Source: Pseudoduganella danionis
GTDB lineage: Bacteria; Pseudomonadota; Gammaproteobacteria; Burkholderiales; Burkholderiaceae_D
Reading direction: 5' to 3'
Assembly: GCF_009720775.1 (NCBI RefSeq)
Contig: NZ_WNKW01000001.1
Location: 1,612,001 to 1,676,000, forward strand
DNA length: 64,000 bases
Each line of letters opens with the position of its first letter. The stretch's first letter is position 1. The position numbers were made by a program, and so were the translations under genes. Shown here one piece after another: positions 56,238 through 64,000 of this stretch. The notes under the pieces are model-generated. The model worked only from the letters and a program-made list of their open reading frames with translations. It searched no databases and was not told the origin of the DNA.

Positions 56238-56540
56238 CTATCCCTGCTGATTGAAATAGAAGCGCATCAAGCCTGTCAGCGCGGCCAGATTCAGCAGCAC
56301 GCTGAACCAGAACGCCAGCACGAAAGGCAGCTTGCGGGTTTTATGGCGCAGCGTCTGCTGCGCCAGCCATGCGCCGGGCCAGCCGCCGCACAAGCCCCAT
56401 AGCAGCAGCGTGCGTTCGGCGATGCGGCGGCGCTGGCCGATGGCGGCCGATTTATCCAGCGCGTACAGCACATAGCTGACGATGCTGGCGCACCCGTACA
56501 GTGCCGCAAGGCCCAGCAGGGTAGGCGCCAGTTGCGTCAT
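56238..56540 (-). CDS. DUF1294-family small membrane protein
   Basis: 100 residues. YVLYALDKSAAIGQRRRIAERTLL and LCGGWPGAWLAQQTLRHKT are the DUF1294 signature. Two to three membrane helices. Its ATG overlaps the trpS stop codon by one base (TGATG), so it is translationally coupled to trpS. Function unknown. Confidence 0.9.
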   Translation of the reverse strand: MTQLAPTLLGLAALYGCASIVSYVLYALDKSAAIGQRRRIAERTLLLWGLCGGWPGAWLAQQTLRHKTRKLPFVLAFWFSVLLNLAALTGLMRFYFNQQG

Positions 56541-57589
56541 CAGAAGTAGCTCAGGCCCAGTGCGGCCTTGACTTCGTCGGCCGTCTTGGCGGCCACCTCA
56601 CGTGCGCGCATCGTGCCTTCCTTGAGCATCTGCATGATGTAGCCGCGATCCTGCGCCAGCTCTTCACGGCGCGCGCGGATAGGTGCCAGCATCTCCTGCA
56701 GGACCACTTCCAGACGCTTCTTGACGATGGAGTCGCCCAGACCGCCGCGCACGTAGTGGGCCTTCATTTCTTCCAGCTTGTCTTTTTCCGGGTCGAAGGC
56801 ATCGAGGTAGATAAAGGCCACATTGCCTTCCAGATGGCCGGGGTCTTCCACCCGCAGATGCAGCGGATCGGTGTAGACCTTTTTCACGGCGGCCGTGATT
56901 TCGGCAGCGCTGGCGCCGAGATTGATGGTGTTGCCCAGCGATTTGCTCATCTTGGCCTTGCCGTCGGTGCCCGGCAGGCGGCCGATTTCCGGCACCAGTG
57001 CTTTGCACTCGACCAGTATGTCGCGGTTGGCAATGCGGTTGAAGCGGCGCACGATCTCGTTGGTCTGTTCGATCATGGGGATCTGGTCTTCGCCCACCGG
57101 CACGATGGAAGCCTTGAAGGCCGAGATGTCGGCCGCCTGCGAGGCAGGGTAGGTGAGGAAGCCGGCCGGAATATCGCGTTCGAAACCGCGCAGCGCGATT
57201 TCCGTCTTCACCGTCGGGTTGCGTTCCAGCCGGGCCACCGTGACCATGTTGAGGTAGTAGAAGGTCAGCTCGGCCAGCTCGGGTATCTGTGACTGGATCA
57301 GGATGGTCGATTTGGCCGGATCGATGCCCACAGCCAGATAGTCGAGCGCCACTTCCACCACATTGCGGTGCACCTTGTTGGTGTCGTCCATATTGTCGGT
57401 CAGCGCCTGCGCATCGGCCAGCATGATGAACTGCTGGTACTCGTGCTGGTAAGCCACGCGGTTGCGCAAGCTGCCCACGTAGTGGCCCAGATGCAGCGGG
57501 CCGGTTGGACGGTCGCCGGTCAGGATGATGCTGGGGCCTTTGCTGGCGCCCGGGGTGGCAATAACTTCGGCGGTAGGGGACTGGCTCAT
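56540..57589 (-). CDS. trpS: Tryptophanyl-tRNA synthetase
   Basis: 349 residues. Class I synthetase: [17 protein letters not shown] (HIGH-type motif), [20 protein letters not shown], and [13 protein letters not shown] (KMSKS). Charges tRNA-Trp. First gene of the trpS-DUF1294-DMT unit. No T-box or trp-leader is visible in the upstream 292 bp. Confidence 0.96.
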   Translation of the reverse strand: MSQSPTAEVIATPGASKGPSIILTGDRPTGPLHLGHYVGSLRNRVAYQHEYQQFIMLADAQALTDNMDDTNKVHRNVVEVALDYLAVGIDPAKSTILIQSQIPELAELTFYYLNMVTVARLERNPTVKTEIALRGFERDIPAGFLTYPASQAADISAFKASIVPVGEDQIPMIEQTNEIVRRFNRIANRDILVECKALVPEIGRLPGTDGKAKMSKSLGNTINLGASAAEITAAVKKVYTDPLHLRVEDPGHLEGNVAFIYLDAFDPEKDKLEEMKAHYVRGGLGDSIVKKRLEVVLQEMLAPIRARREELAQDRGYIMQMLKEGTMRAREVAAKTADEVKAALGLSYF

Positions 57590-57881
57590 CAGACTTCCTT
57601 CAGGTTGCTTACACTAGCCCTGACGGCGGCGCACAGTCGTGAAAACGCCACCAGACGAGGGCGGCATTGATAAAAATATCACATCACTAGGGGTGATTCA
57701 GGGCCGCTGGTCAGCAGCGGCGCCAATTCAGGCAGGGACTAAGTGTGGACAGAAAATTCATGGCCGTATGGTTGCAGTTCGGGGGCGGTCTGTCAAGCCG
57801 CGCAGCGCTGCAGGAAGGTGCTGCATCGGGTAGTATGGCTTTTTTCGCGCAGTTTCTAATCAATTAACTACCGGAGCCGGA

Positions 57882-59825
57882 ATGTCTTTACCTGCTGTCG
57901 CCGTATCTGCCGCCCTGAATCTCGCCCTGAATGTCGCCGTGATTACTGCCAGCACTGTGCTGGCGTCTGCCGCCCGTGCCCAGACAGCACCAATGGCGCC
58001 CGATGTTCCTGCCAGCTTTGAGATGCGCATGCCGGCCGCGGACTATGTGCGGCGCGAAGTGATGATCCCCATGCGCGATGGCGTGCGTCTGCATACGGTG
58101 CTGCTGATACCGAAAGCTGCGCAGCACGCGCCCATGGTGCTCAGCCGCACGCCCTACAGCGCCAACGGCCGTTCGCGCCGCAACGATAGCCCGAGTCTGC
58201 TGGCCACGGGCGGGCAAGGTGATGAAGTGCTACTCGGTGCCGGCTACATCCGCGTGTATCAGGATGTGCGCGGCAAATACGGTTCGGAAGGCGATTACGT
58301 GATGACGCGCCCGCTGCGCGGCCCGCTCAACAACAGCCGCAGCGACCACGCCACCGATGCGTGGGACACCATAGACTGGCTGGTGAAGAATGTCCCCGAA
58401 AGTAACGGCAAAGTGGGCATGATAGGTTCCTCCTACGAAGGCTATACGGTGCTGATGGCGCTGATCGACCCGCATCCTGCGCTCAAGGTGGCCGTACCGA
58501 TGAGCCCCATGGTGGATGGCTGGCGTGGCGACGACTGGTTCCACAATGGCGTGTTCCGCATGACGAATATCGCCTACATCGCCCACCAGACCACGGCCCA
58601 TGGCAGCGGCCTGCCTTTGCCCACCGGTGTCTATGACGACTACGAAGGCGTGCTGCGGGCCGGTTCGACGGCTGATTATGCGCGCCAGTTCGGCCTCGAT
58701 AAACTCAATTTCACCCGCAAGCTATTCGAGCATCCAGCCTACGACAGCTACTGGCAGCAGCAGGCTGTCGATAAGCTGCTGGCCCAGCGCCCACTGAAAG
58801 TGCCGACCATGACGGTGGTGGGCTACTGGGATCAGGAAGATATCTATGGCGCTTACGCCGTATATGCAGCGCTGGAAGCCAAGGACACGGACAACCGCCA
58901 CAACTTCCTGGTAGTGGGGCCGTGGCGCCACAGTGGCGTGAACTACGACGGCTCCAGTCTGGGCGTGTTCAAATTCCCCGGCGACACGGCACTGGAATTC
59001 CGCCGTGACGTGATGCAGCCCTTCCTCGACCAGTACCTGAAGGATGGCGCGCCCGTGGCCGATACGCCGCCCGTGCTGTTCTTCCAGAGTGGCGCCAATC
59101 GCTGGCAGCGCTTGCAGCGCTGGCCGCTGGCCTGCGAGCAGGGCTGCGCTGCACCGCTGCGTGCGCTGTATTTGCAGGACGGCTATAAGCTGGGCTTCAG
59201 CGCACCGGTGGGCGAAGCGGCTTATGACGAATATGTAAGCGATCCGGCCAAACCTGTACCGTTCGTGCCCCGTCCCGTGCGCATGAACGATGCGGCCGTG
59301 TGGCGTCCGTGGCTGGTATCGGACCAGCGCGGCTATTCCGACCGGCCCGATGTACTGACCTATGTGACGGCGCCGCTGACAGCGCCGCTACGCATTGCCG
59401 GTGCCGCGCAAGTGCAGCTACATGCGGCCACCACGGGCACGGATGCCGACTGGGTGGTCAAGCTGATTGATGTGTATCCGGACGAAGTGCCGTCGCAGCC
59501 GGAACTGGGCGGCTACCAGCTCGGTGTGGCCATGGACATTTTCCGTGGCCGCTACCGCCACAGCCTGGAGCAGCCGGCGCCCATCGTGGCCAACGCCATC
59601 GAACAGTACCGCTTCGCGCTGCCGAATGCCAACCACGTATTCCTGCCCGGCCACCGCATCATGGTGCAGATCCAGTCTAGCTGGTTCCCGCTGTACGAGC
59701 GTAATCCGCAGACCTATGTGCCCAACATCTTCTACGCCAAGCCGGCCGACTACCAGAAAGCCAGCATGCGCGTCTATCACGGCGGCGCCAGTGCCAGCGC
59801 CATCGAACTGCCCGTGGTCGAATAA
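57882..59825 (+). CDS. CocE/NonD-family secreted hydrolase (alpha-amino acid ester hydrolase-like)
   Basis: 647 residues. Signal peptide ending ARAQ at about 34. Alpha/beta-hydrolase domain with GSSYEG (182-187; nucleophile Ser184), MVDGWRGDDWFHNGVFRM, typical of alpha-amino acid ester hydrolases and glutaryl-7-ACA acylases, and YWDQEDIYG (Asp). A PepX C-terminal jelly-roll domain (about 425-640) follows. Would hydrolyse or transfer acyl groups of amino-acid esters or amides in the periplasm. GGAG nine bases upstream supports the start. Confidence 0.9.
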   Translation: MSLPAVAVSAALNLALNVAVITASTVLASAARAQTAPMAPDVPASFEMRMPAADYVRREVMIPMRDGVRLHTVLLIPKAAQHAPMVLSRTPYSANGRSRRNDSPSLLATGGQGDEVLLGAGYIRVYQDVRGKYGSEGDYVMTRPLRGPLNNSRSDHATDAWDTIDWLVKNVPESNGKVGMIGSSYEGYTVLMALIDPHPALKVAVPMSPMVDGWRGDDWFHNGVFRMTNIAYIAHQTTAHGSGLPLPTGVYDDYEGVLRAGSTADYARQFGLDKLNFTRKLFEHPAYDSYWQQQAVDKLLAQRPLKVPTMTVVGYWDQEDIYGAYAVYAALEAKDTDNRHNFLVVGPWRHSGVNYDGSSLGVFKFPGDTALEFRRDVMQPFLDQYLKDGAPVADTPPVLFFQSGANRWQRLQRWPLACEQGCAAPLRALYLQDGYKLGFSAPVGEAAYDEYVSDPAKPVPFVPRPVRMNDAAVWRPWLVSDQRGYSDRPDVLTYVTAPLTAPLRIAGAAQVQLHAATTGTDADWVVKLIDVYPDEVPSQPELGGYQLGVAMDIFRGRYRHSLEQPAPIVANAIEQYRFALPNANHVFLPGHRIMVQIQSSWFPLYERNPQTYVPNIFYAKPADYQKASMRVYHGGASASAIELPVVE

Positions 59826-59833
59826 GCGCTGGC

Positions 59834-61090
59834 CTAGTCGTGGCGGTGTGTCTTGAAGTAGTAGCGCGCTACCAGTATGGCTAGCAACTGCAGCAGGGCG
59901 CAGAAGTAGAAGCTGGCGCCCATGCGCCAGTCGCTGGAGTCCAGATGGCTGACGCGGCCCAGTATCTCGGCGCCGATCAGCGGCATGAAGATGATGCCTA
60001 GGCTGCTGATCGACTGCATGGAGCCCATCAGCTCGCCCTGTTCGGCCGGTGGTGTCGCCTTGGAGGTGATGGCCTGCAGGGCCGGGCCCACGGCGAAGGA
60101 AAGGATGTTGCACAGTATGAGCACGTACATCATCCAGCCCTGCGTGGCCAGACCATACAGCAGGAAGGTGATCGCGCCCGAGCTCATGCCCAACAATGCC
60201 AGCCGCACTTCACCGAAACGCCGGATCAATACACCGAGCAGGCCGGCCTGCACCACGGCGGCCGTCAGACCCACGCAGAACAGCGCAGCGCCATTCTGGC
60301 CCGGAGTCCAGTCGAAGCGGAAGTGGGTGTACAGCACCCAGGTGGTCTGCAGCATCATCTGGGCGCAGGTGGTGAGGGTGAAGGTAATTACCAGACCGCG
60401 GATATCCTTGCGCTGGGCCAGCCGCAGCAGCGCCGCGAGCGGATTGATACGGGCCAGACTGAACGGTGCGCGGCGTTCGGCCGGCAGCGATTCCGGTACG
60501 ACGAAATAGCCATACACGAAGTTCAGCGCCGACAGCGCGCCGGCCACGTAGAACGGCAGATGCAGATCGACGCTGCCCAGCAGGCCGCCCAGCATGGGGC
60601 CGCAGATGAAGCCCAGCCCGAACGCAGCGCCCACTTTGCCGAAGCTCTTGGCGCGATTCTCCGGCGTCGAAATGTCGGACGCATAGGCCGAGGCGACCGA
60701 CATGCTGGCCGAGGACATGCCGCCCACCACCCGGCCGATGAACAGACAGGCCAGATTCGGCGCCCACGCCGTGGTGAGGAAGTTTACGCACATGCCGGCC
60801 ATCGAATACAGCAGCACGGGGCGGCGGCCCACGCGGTCGCTGATGGCGCCCAGCATGGGCATGCAGAGGAATTGCATCAGGCCGAACACGGCGCTGAGGA
60901 TGGCGAACCAGTGCGCCTGATTTTCCCGGTTGCCGGTGAATTCGCCCACCAGCATGGGCAGTACGGGCACGATCAGGCCTATGCCCAGCATGTCGATGAA
61001 CACGCTGATCAGGATAAAGTTCAGGCTGGCCGGTGCGGTGGCGCCGATGCGGCGCGGGCGGGGGAGCGGTGAGGTCGGAGTGCTGGACAT
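59834..61090 (-). CDS. MFS transporter, TetA/Tet-like (DHA1) family
   Basis: 418 residues, twelve membrane helices. IFIDMLGIGLIVPVLPML-like start, GAISDRVGRRPVLL (loop 2-3 motif A) and GFICGPMLGGLLG (motif C, antiporter) are features of the tetracycline-efflux DHA1 group. In a chromosome it more likely exports another compound; resistance is not implied. Starts 15 bp after the HD-protein gene and is probably co-transcribed. Confidence 0.88.
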   Translation of the reverse strand: MSSTPTSPLPRPRRIGATAPASLNFILISVFIDMLGIGLIVPVLPMLVGEFTGNRENQAHWFAILSAVFGLMQFLCMPMLGAISDRVGRRPVLLYSMAGMCVNFLTTAWAPNLACLFIGRVVGGMSSASMSVASAYASDISTPENRAKSFGKVGAAFGLGFICGPMLGGLLGSVDLHLPFYVAGALSALNFVYGYFVVPESLPAERRAPFSLARINPLAALLRLAQRKDIRGLVITFTLTTCAQMMLQTTWVLYTHFRFDWTPGQNGAALFCVGLTAAVVQAGLLGVLIRRFGEVRLALLGMSSGAITFLLYGLATQGWMMYVLILCNILSFAVGPALQAITSKATPPAEQGELMGSMQSISSLGIIFMPLIGAEILGRVSHLDSSDWRMGASFYFCALLQLLAILVARYYFKTHRHD

Positions 61091-61105
61091 GGTGAGCTGA
61101 GGGTG

Positions 61106-61765
61106 TCAGGGAGTGGCCGGGCTGCTGGCCCATTCGGCAATAAAGTCGTCACGGAAGCTGGTCAGTGCCAGCAGGCGGGTGTTGGCCAACTGCCGGCCTG
61201 CCTGCGTCTGCATCTTGGCCGGTATGGTTGCCAGCTTGGTGTCGATGTGGTCGATGGCATAAGCTTTTTCATCGAGTTCGCGGTGCAAGGCCATGGGGTC
61301 GTCGGCATGGGCCAGCCCCGTGCCCATGCGGCCTGCCGTGTAGAACAGCCGCGCCAGACCCACGGCGCCCAGTGCGTCGAGGCGGTCGGCATCCTGGACG
61401 ATTTTCGCTTCGATGGTTTCGGCAGCGATGGCGGCGGAATAACTATGGCTTTCGATGGCATGGGCCACGGCGCTCAGACGTTCGGGCGGGAAGTCCAGTG
61501 CGGCCAGCTCGCGGCAGGCCAGCAGGGCAGCCTTGCGCGAAGCCAGATGGCGCTCGGGATGGTTCTTGGGCAGGTTGACCAGATCGTGCAGATAGCAGGC
61601 CGCCATCACCACCAGCGCATCGGCTGCGGGATAGTCTTCCAGCAGCTGGCAGGCATTGCGCCAGACGCGGTGCAGGTGGTTGCTGTCGTGGGCGCCGTCA
61701 CTGCCGGCGCCGGCGCAAGCCAGCTGCACCAGACGCGGATGCCAGCTGTTGAGCAAACTATTCAT
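61106..61765 (-). CDS. HD-domain phosphohydrolase
   Basis: 219 residues. DSNHLHRVWRNA, CYLHDLVNLPKNHPER (HD motif), AIESHSYS and KIVQDADRLDALGAVGLAR give the metal ligands of the YedJ-like HD family. Cytoplasmic metal-dependent phosphohydrolase; substrate unknown. Confidence 0.9.
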   Translation of the reverse strand: MNSLLNSWHPRLVQLACAGAGSDGAHDSNHLHRVWRNACQLLEDYPAADALVVMAACYLHDLVNLPKNHPERHLASRKAALLACRELAALDFPPERLSAVAHAIESHSYSAAIAAETIEAKIVQDADRLDALGAVGLARLFYTAGRMGTGLAHADDPMALHRELDEKAYAIDHIDTKLATIPAKMQTQAGRQLANTRLLALTSFRDDFIAEWASSPATP

Positions 61766-61922
61766 GGGTCTCCGGTTGCAGGGCGGTCAGATGTTGGCGA
61801 TCATACAGGCTGATGCTGCGCTTGTGCAGACCCCAATTTTTGCAAGAATGTTACATCCCTCTTGCAAAGCTGCACACGATTGTGCAAAATGCTTTCATAA
61901 CTGACAATTATTGGCGAATCTT

Positions 61923-62243
61923 ATGCACATCAATGTAACGCTGGCTGTGGTGCTGTACACCCTGGGCACGTCCATGGCATGGGCGCTCGATGATACGCCG
62001 ACGCTGGCACCACGTTATATGCCGCGTCCGGATGATGGCCGGGCTGTCAACCGTACTGCGCCACCCGTGCCCAGCGCTGCGCCGGCAACAGCGGCCGCAG
62101 CCACCGCAGCGGCCCGCGTGGCGGCCGAAAACGATGCGGTGCCCGCTACTGTGCGGCCCCGTCCGCAACCTCTGCCCCTGACCCGCGTGTTGCCAGCGGA
62201 AGGTCATGGCGCACCCGTGAAGCTGCCCGCCAAGCCTCTGTAA
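61923..62243 (+). CDS. Small secreted Ala/Pro-rich hypothetical protein
   Basis: 106 residues. Signal peptide MHINVTLAVVLYTLGTSMAWA, then a disordered Pro/Ala/Thr-rich chain with no recognisable fold. An upstream TTG in frame is less likely than the ATG at 61923. No good ribosome binding site; the signal peptide is the main support that it is a gene. Confidence 0.5.
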   Translation: MHINVTLAVVLYTLGTSMAWALDDTPTLAPRYMPRPDDGRAVNRTAPPVPSAAPATAAAATAAARVAAENDAVPATVRPRPQPLPLTRVLPAEGHGAPVKLPAKPL

Positions 62244-62382
62244 AACTGAGGAATTTGCGTCGGAAATTCGTCAAATTGCGGTTTTTATTGCTGTTGGGCA
62301 TATTTTTTTGCTTTACCTGCTGATTTATTTATTGGCTTGCGGTAATATTACGCACAGTCAATTCTTTCCTGAGGTAAAGCAA

Positions 62383-62874
62383 ATGTCCAACGTCACCGAA
62401 CTGCACGCCGCTACTCCCGCCGCCGAATATCTGGCGTTCACGCTGGGGCAGGAAGAATATGGCATCGATATCCAGAAAGTCAGCGAGATCCGCAGCTACG
62501 AAGCGCCGACCCGCATCGCCAATGCGCAGGACTTCGTCAAAGGCGTGGTCAATCTGCGCGGCCTCATCGTGCCTATCGTCGATATGCGCATCAAGCTCAA
62601 TCTGGGCACGCCTACCTACGATCAGTTCACGGTCGTAATCATCCTGAATATCGGCCACCGCGTGGTGGGCATGGTGGTGGACCGCGTCTCCGACGTGACC
62701 ACGCTGCTGCCGGAGCAGATCAAACCGGCACCGGATATCGGCGTGAACATGAAGACCGACCACATCATCGGACTCGGCACGGTGGATGAGCGCATGCTGA
62801 TTCTGGTCGATATCGACAAGATGATGACCAGCGCCGACATGGGCCTGCTGGATTCTACGGCGCTGGCGGCTTAA
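62383..62874 (+). CDS. cheW: Chemotaxis coupling protein CheW
   Basis: 163 residues. YLAFTLGQEEYGIDIQKVSEI, VKGVVNLRGLIVPIVDMRIKL and HRVVGMVVDRVSDVTTL are the CheW fold motifs. Links methyl-accepting receptors to CheA. A frame from 62308 exists, but GAGG nine bases before 62383 and the family start MSNVTELHA favour the shorter form. It is isolated from other che genes here. Its 3' end overlaps the convergent RNase H-fold gene by 20 bp. Confidence 0.95.
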   Translation: MSNVTELHAATPAAEYLAFTLGQEEYGIDIQKVSEIRSYEAPTRIANAQDFVKGVVNLRGLIVPIVDMRIKLNLGTPTYDQFTVVIILNIGHRVVGMVVDRVSDVTTLLPEQIKPAPDIGVNMKTDHIIGLGTVDERMLILVDIDKMMTSADMGLLDSTALAA

Positions 62875-63577
62875 GCTTCAACGCCTGTTGCGCCAGCTGG
62901 TCGGCGGCGGCATTGCGATGCCGCGGCAGCCAGCGCAGTTCTACTTGGCCGATTTGCGCCATCAGCGCGCAAACTTCCTGCCTATGCGCCGCCAGCACGG
63001 CAGCGCCTTGTCCGGCTGCGATGGCTTGCGGCGTCAGATTCACATCATTGACCACGACCTGACTGTCGCCACGTATGGCCAGCTTGGTCACGCCCGCTTG
63101 CACGGCGGCCTGCAGCAGCGCTGTCAGCGCCGAATATTCCGCTTCGCTGCTGTTGCCGTAACCGGCCGGCTGGCTGATCTCGATGGTTTGCCCTTGTGGC
63201 CCGCACAGCAGCGCGCCTATGCCCATGCGGCCCGGATTTGGCACGGCCGAACCGTCAAACCAGCCTTGCCATGGTTGCGGCGGCGCTGCGCCCGTCTGCG
63301 TATCCGGTGTTGCAATGGCGGCGGGTTCAACCTGCCGCTGCGCCTTGCGCTGAGCCATGGCAGCACTGCGTGCCTGTGCGCGCAACGCGCTGCGTTGCTG
63401 CTGGGCCTGACGCTCAGCCACCAGATGGGCGAGGCCGGCCTGACCGGCCGCCAGCGTCAGCACTTGTTTCAGTGCCTGTGCGGGCGCCAGTTGCTGGCGT
63501 GCGGCCAGCCTCGCTGCTGCGGCACGTTCCGTCTTGTAGGCTAGTTGCTGGAGTTGCTGGTCGGCCGTATCACTCAT
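62855..63577 (-). CDS. RNase H-fold (reverse-transcriptase-like) protein
   Basis: 240 residues. An N-terminal helical Ala/Gln/Arg-rich extension (about 1-100) is followed by an RNase HI fold (about 104-235). GWFDGSAVPNPG, SSEAEYSAL, RGDSQVV and HRNAAADQLA give the D-E-D-D metal residues, so it should be catalytically able. Cleaves RNA in RNA/DNA hybrids or another duplex; the extension is atypical and might bind nucleic acid. Confidence 0.88.
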   Translation of the reverse strand: MSDTADQQLQQLAYKTERAAAARLAARQQLAPAQALKQVLTLAAGQAGLAHLVAERQAQQQRSALRAQARSAAMAQRKAQRQVEPAAIATPDTQTGAAPPQPWQGWFDGSAVPNPGRMGIGALLCGPQGQTIEISQPAGYGNSSEAEYSALTALLQAAVQAGVTKLAIRGDSQVVVNDVNLTPQAIAAGQGAAVLAAHRQEVCALMAQIGQVELRWLPRHRNAAADQLAQQALKLKPPAP

Positions 63578-63582
63578 CCGTT

Positions 63583-64000
63583 TTAATCACGTCGCGGGTT
63601 GTCAGGATGGTGATCATACCGGTTCGGCACGCCATCGCCATCCCTGTCGCGGTCATAACGGTTCGGCACGCCGTCATGATCGCGGTCGCCACGGCCTCGG
63701 CCATGGTGGTATTCGCGCCGGTCGTCGCGATCCCAGCGCGACGGTGCGGGTGCGCGCGGCACAGTCACCCAGCCGCCCGGTTCGAAGCGCCAGCCGCCAC
63801 GGTCTTCCAGCCAGACAGGCGTCTGGTAGTGGTAGCCCTGACGCAGCACTTCCCAGTGGCCGGCGCGCCAGAGATAGCGATGGCCATTCCAGCGCCAGTA
63901 GCCGGGCGCCCATACATGGCCGTGGCGCGGCGGCGGCAGGCTTTCATAGCGTAACGGTGGCGGGGCGTTGCTGACCACGATGCTCAGTTCGGTCTGGGCT
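63583..64000 (-). CDS. YXWGXW-repeat protein (partial at window edge)
   Basis: The open frame continues past the right edge, so the N-terminus is missing. Visible part: [19 protein letters not shown], which looks like the mature start after a signal peptide, then [21 protein letters not shown] (YXWGXW repeats) and a basic, Arg/Asp-rich tail with [20 protein letters not shown]. That tail resembles thrombospondin type-3 calcium-binding repeats. Exported protein of unknown role. Confidence 0.85.
   Translation of the reverse strand, partial: AQTELSIVVSNAPPPLRYESLPPPRHGHVWAPGYWRWNGHRYLWRAGHWEVLRQGYHYQTPVWLEDRGGWRFEPGGWVTVPRAPAPSRWDRDDRREYHHGRGRGDRDHDGVPNRYDRDRDGDGVPNRYDHHPDNPRRD

Noticed and set aside
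59834-61090. Tetracycline resistance gene
   Set aside because: Family resemblance to TetA is general for the DHA1 group. There is no TetR partner or mobile element, so drug specificity is not supported.

Overview
The window looks like chromosome from a betaproteobacterium of the Burkholderiales, most likely Oxalobacteraceae (the Massilia / Duganella / Janthinobacterium group). The grounds are high GC coding DNA, short H-NS-family protein of the betaproteobacterial type, PEP-CTERM proteins including an MHFG-type one, a MexEF/BpeEF-like efflux operon, and a dense set of c-di-GMP and two-component genes. I ran no database search; family calls come from motifs and domain order read in the translations. 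I see no insertion sequence, prophage, CRISPR array or rRNA gene.

Layout. 0-3.4 kb: edge of a NarX/DesK-type histidine kinase, a small FPASDP protein, a REC-GGDEF diguanylate cyclase and a PAS histidine kinase, then a possible antisense-SD small RNA (minus strand, about 3177-3300). 3.6-4.4 kb: three identical tRNA-Arg(ACG) genes, each with its own promoter and terminator. 4.4-8.8 kb: LldD-type flavoprotein, a LysR/2-hydroxyacid dehydrogenase pair, and a hydrolase-fold protein whose catalytic Ser is Glu. 8.9-15 kb: complete RND efflux operon (adaptor, pump, outer-membrane factor) closed by a strong terminator. 15-24 kb: PEP-CTERM protein, degenerate GGDEF protein, SulP transporter, and a sensor kinase followed by a REC-PAS-GGDEF-EAL protein. 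24-31.7 kb: DUF885 peptidase and the full urease operon ureD-A-B-C-E-F-G-J.

32.5-38.6 kb is the most interesting block. A VpsR-type sigma-54 activator lies upstream of a textbook -24/-12 promoter (34077-34091), with an 8-bp inverted repeat about 110 bp upstream of it. That promoter precedes five genes: a very large Gly-rich, PGRS-like secreted protein, two small secreted proteins with QNS motifs, a secreted C39-like peptidase and a FapF-like outer-membrane barrel. I read this as a divergent relative of the Pseudomonas Fap functional-amyloid export operon.

38.6-64 kb is mostly housekeeping and stress/metabolic genes: MBL hydrolase, ArsR/ene-reductase, SugE/Gdx exporter, M14-like deacylase, acyltransferase 3, pirin/AzoR with divergent LysR, Psd, MHFG PEP-CTERM protein, a two-component pair, H-NS-like protein, amidohydrolase, Lon-N-domain protein, DMT transporter, TrpS, CocE/AEH hydrolase, Tet-like MFS pump, HD protein, CheW, an RNase H-fold protein and a partial YXWGXW-repeat protein.

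Taken together the window encodes surface and biofilm functions (Fap-like operon, PEP-CTERM proteins, c-di-GMP turnover, chemotaxis) alongside efflux and nitrogen (urea) metabolism.
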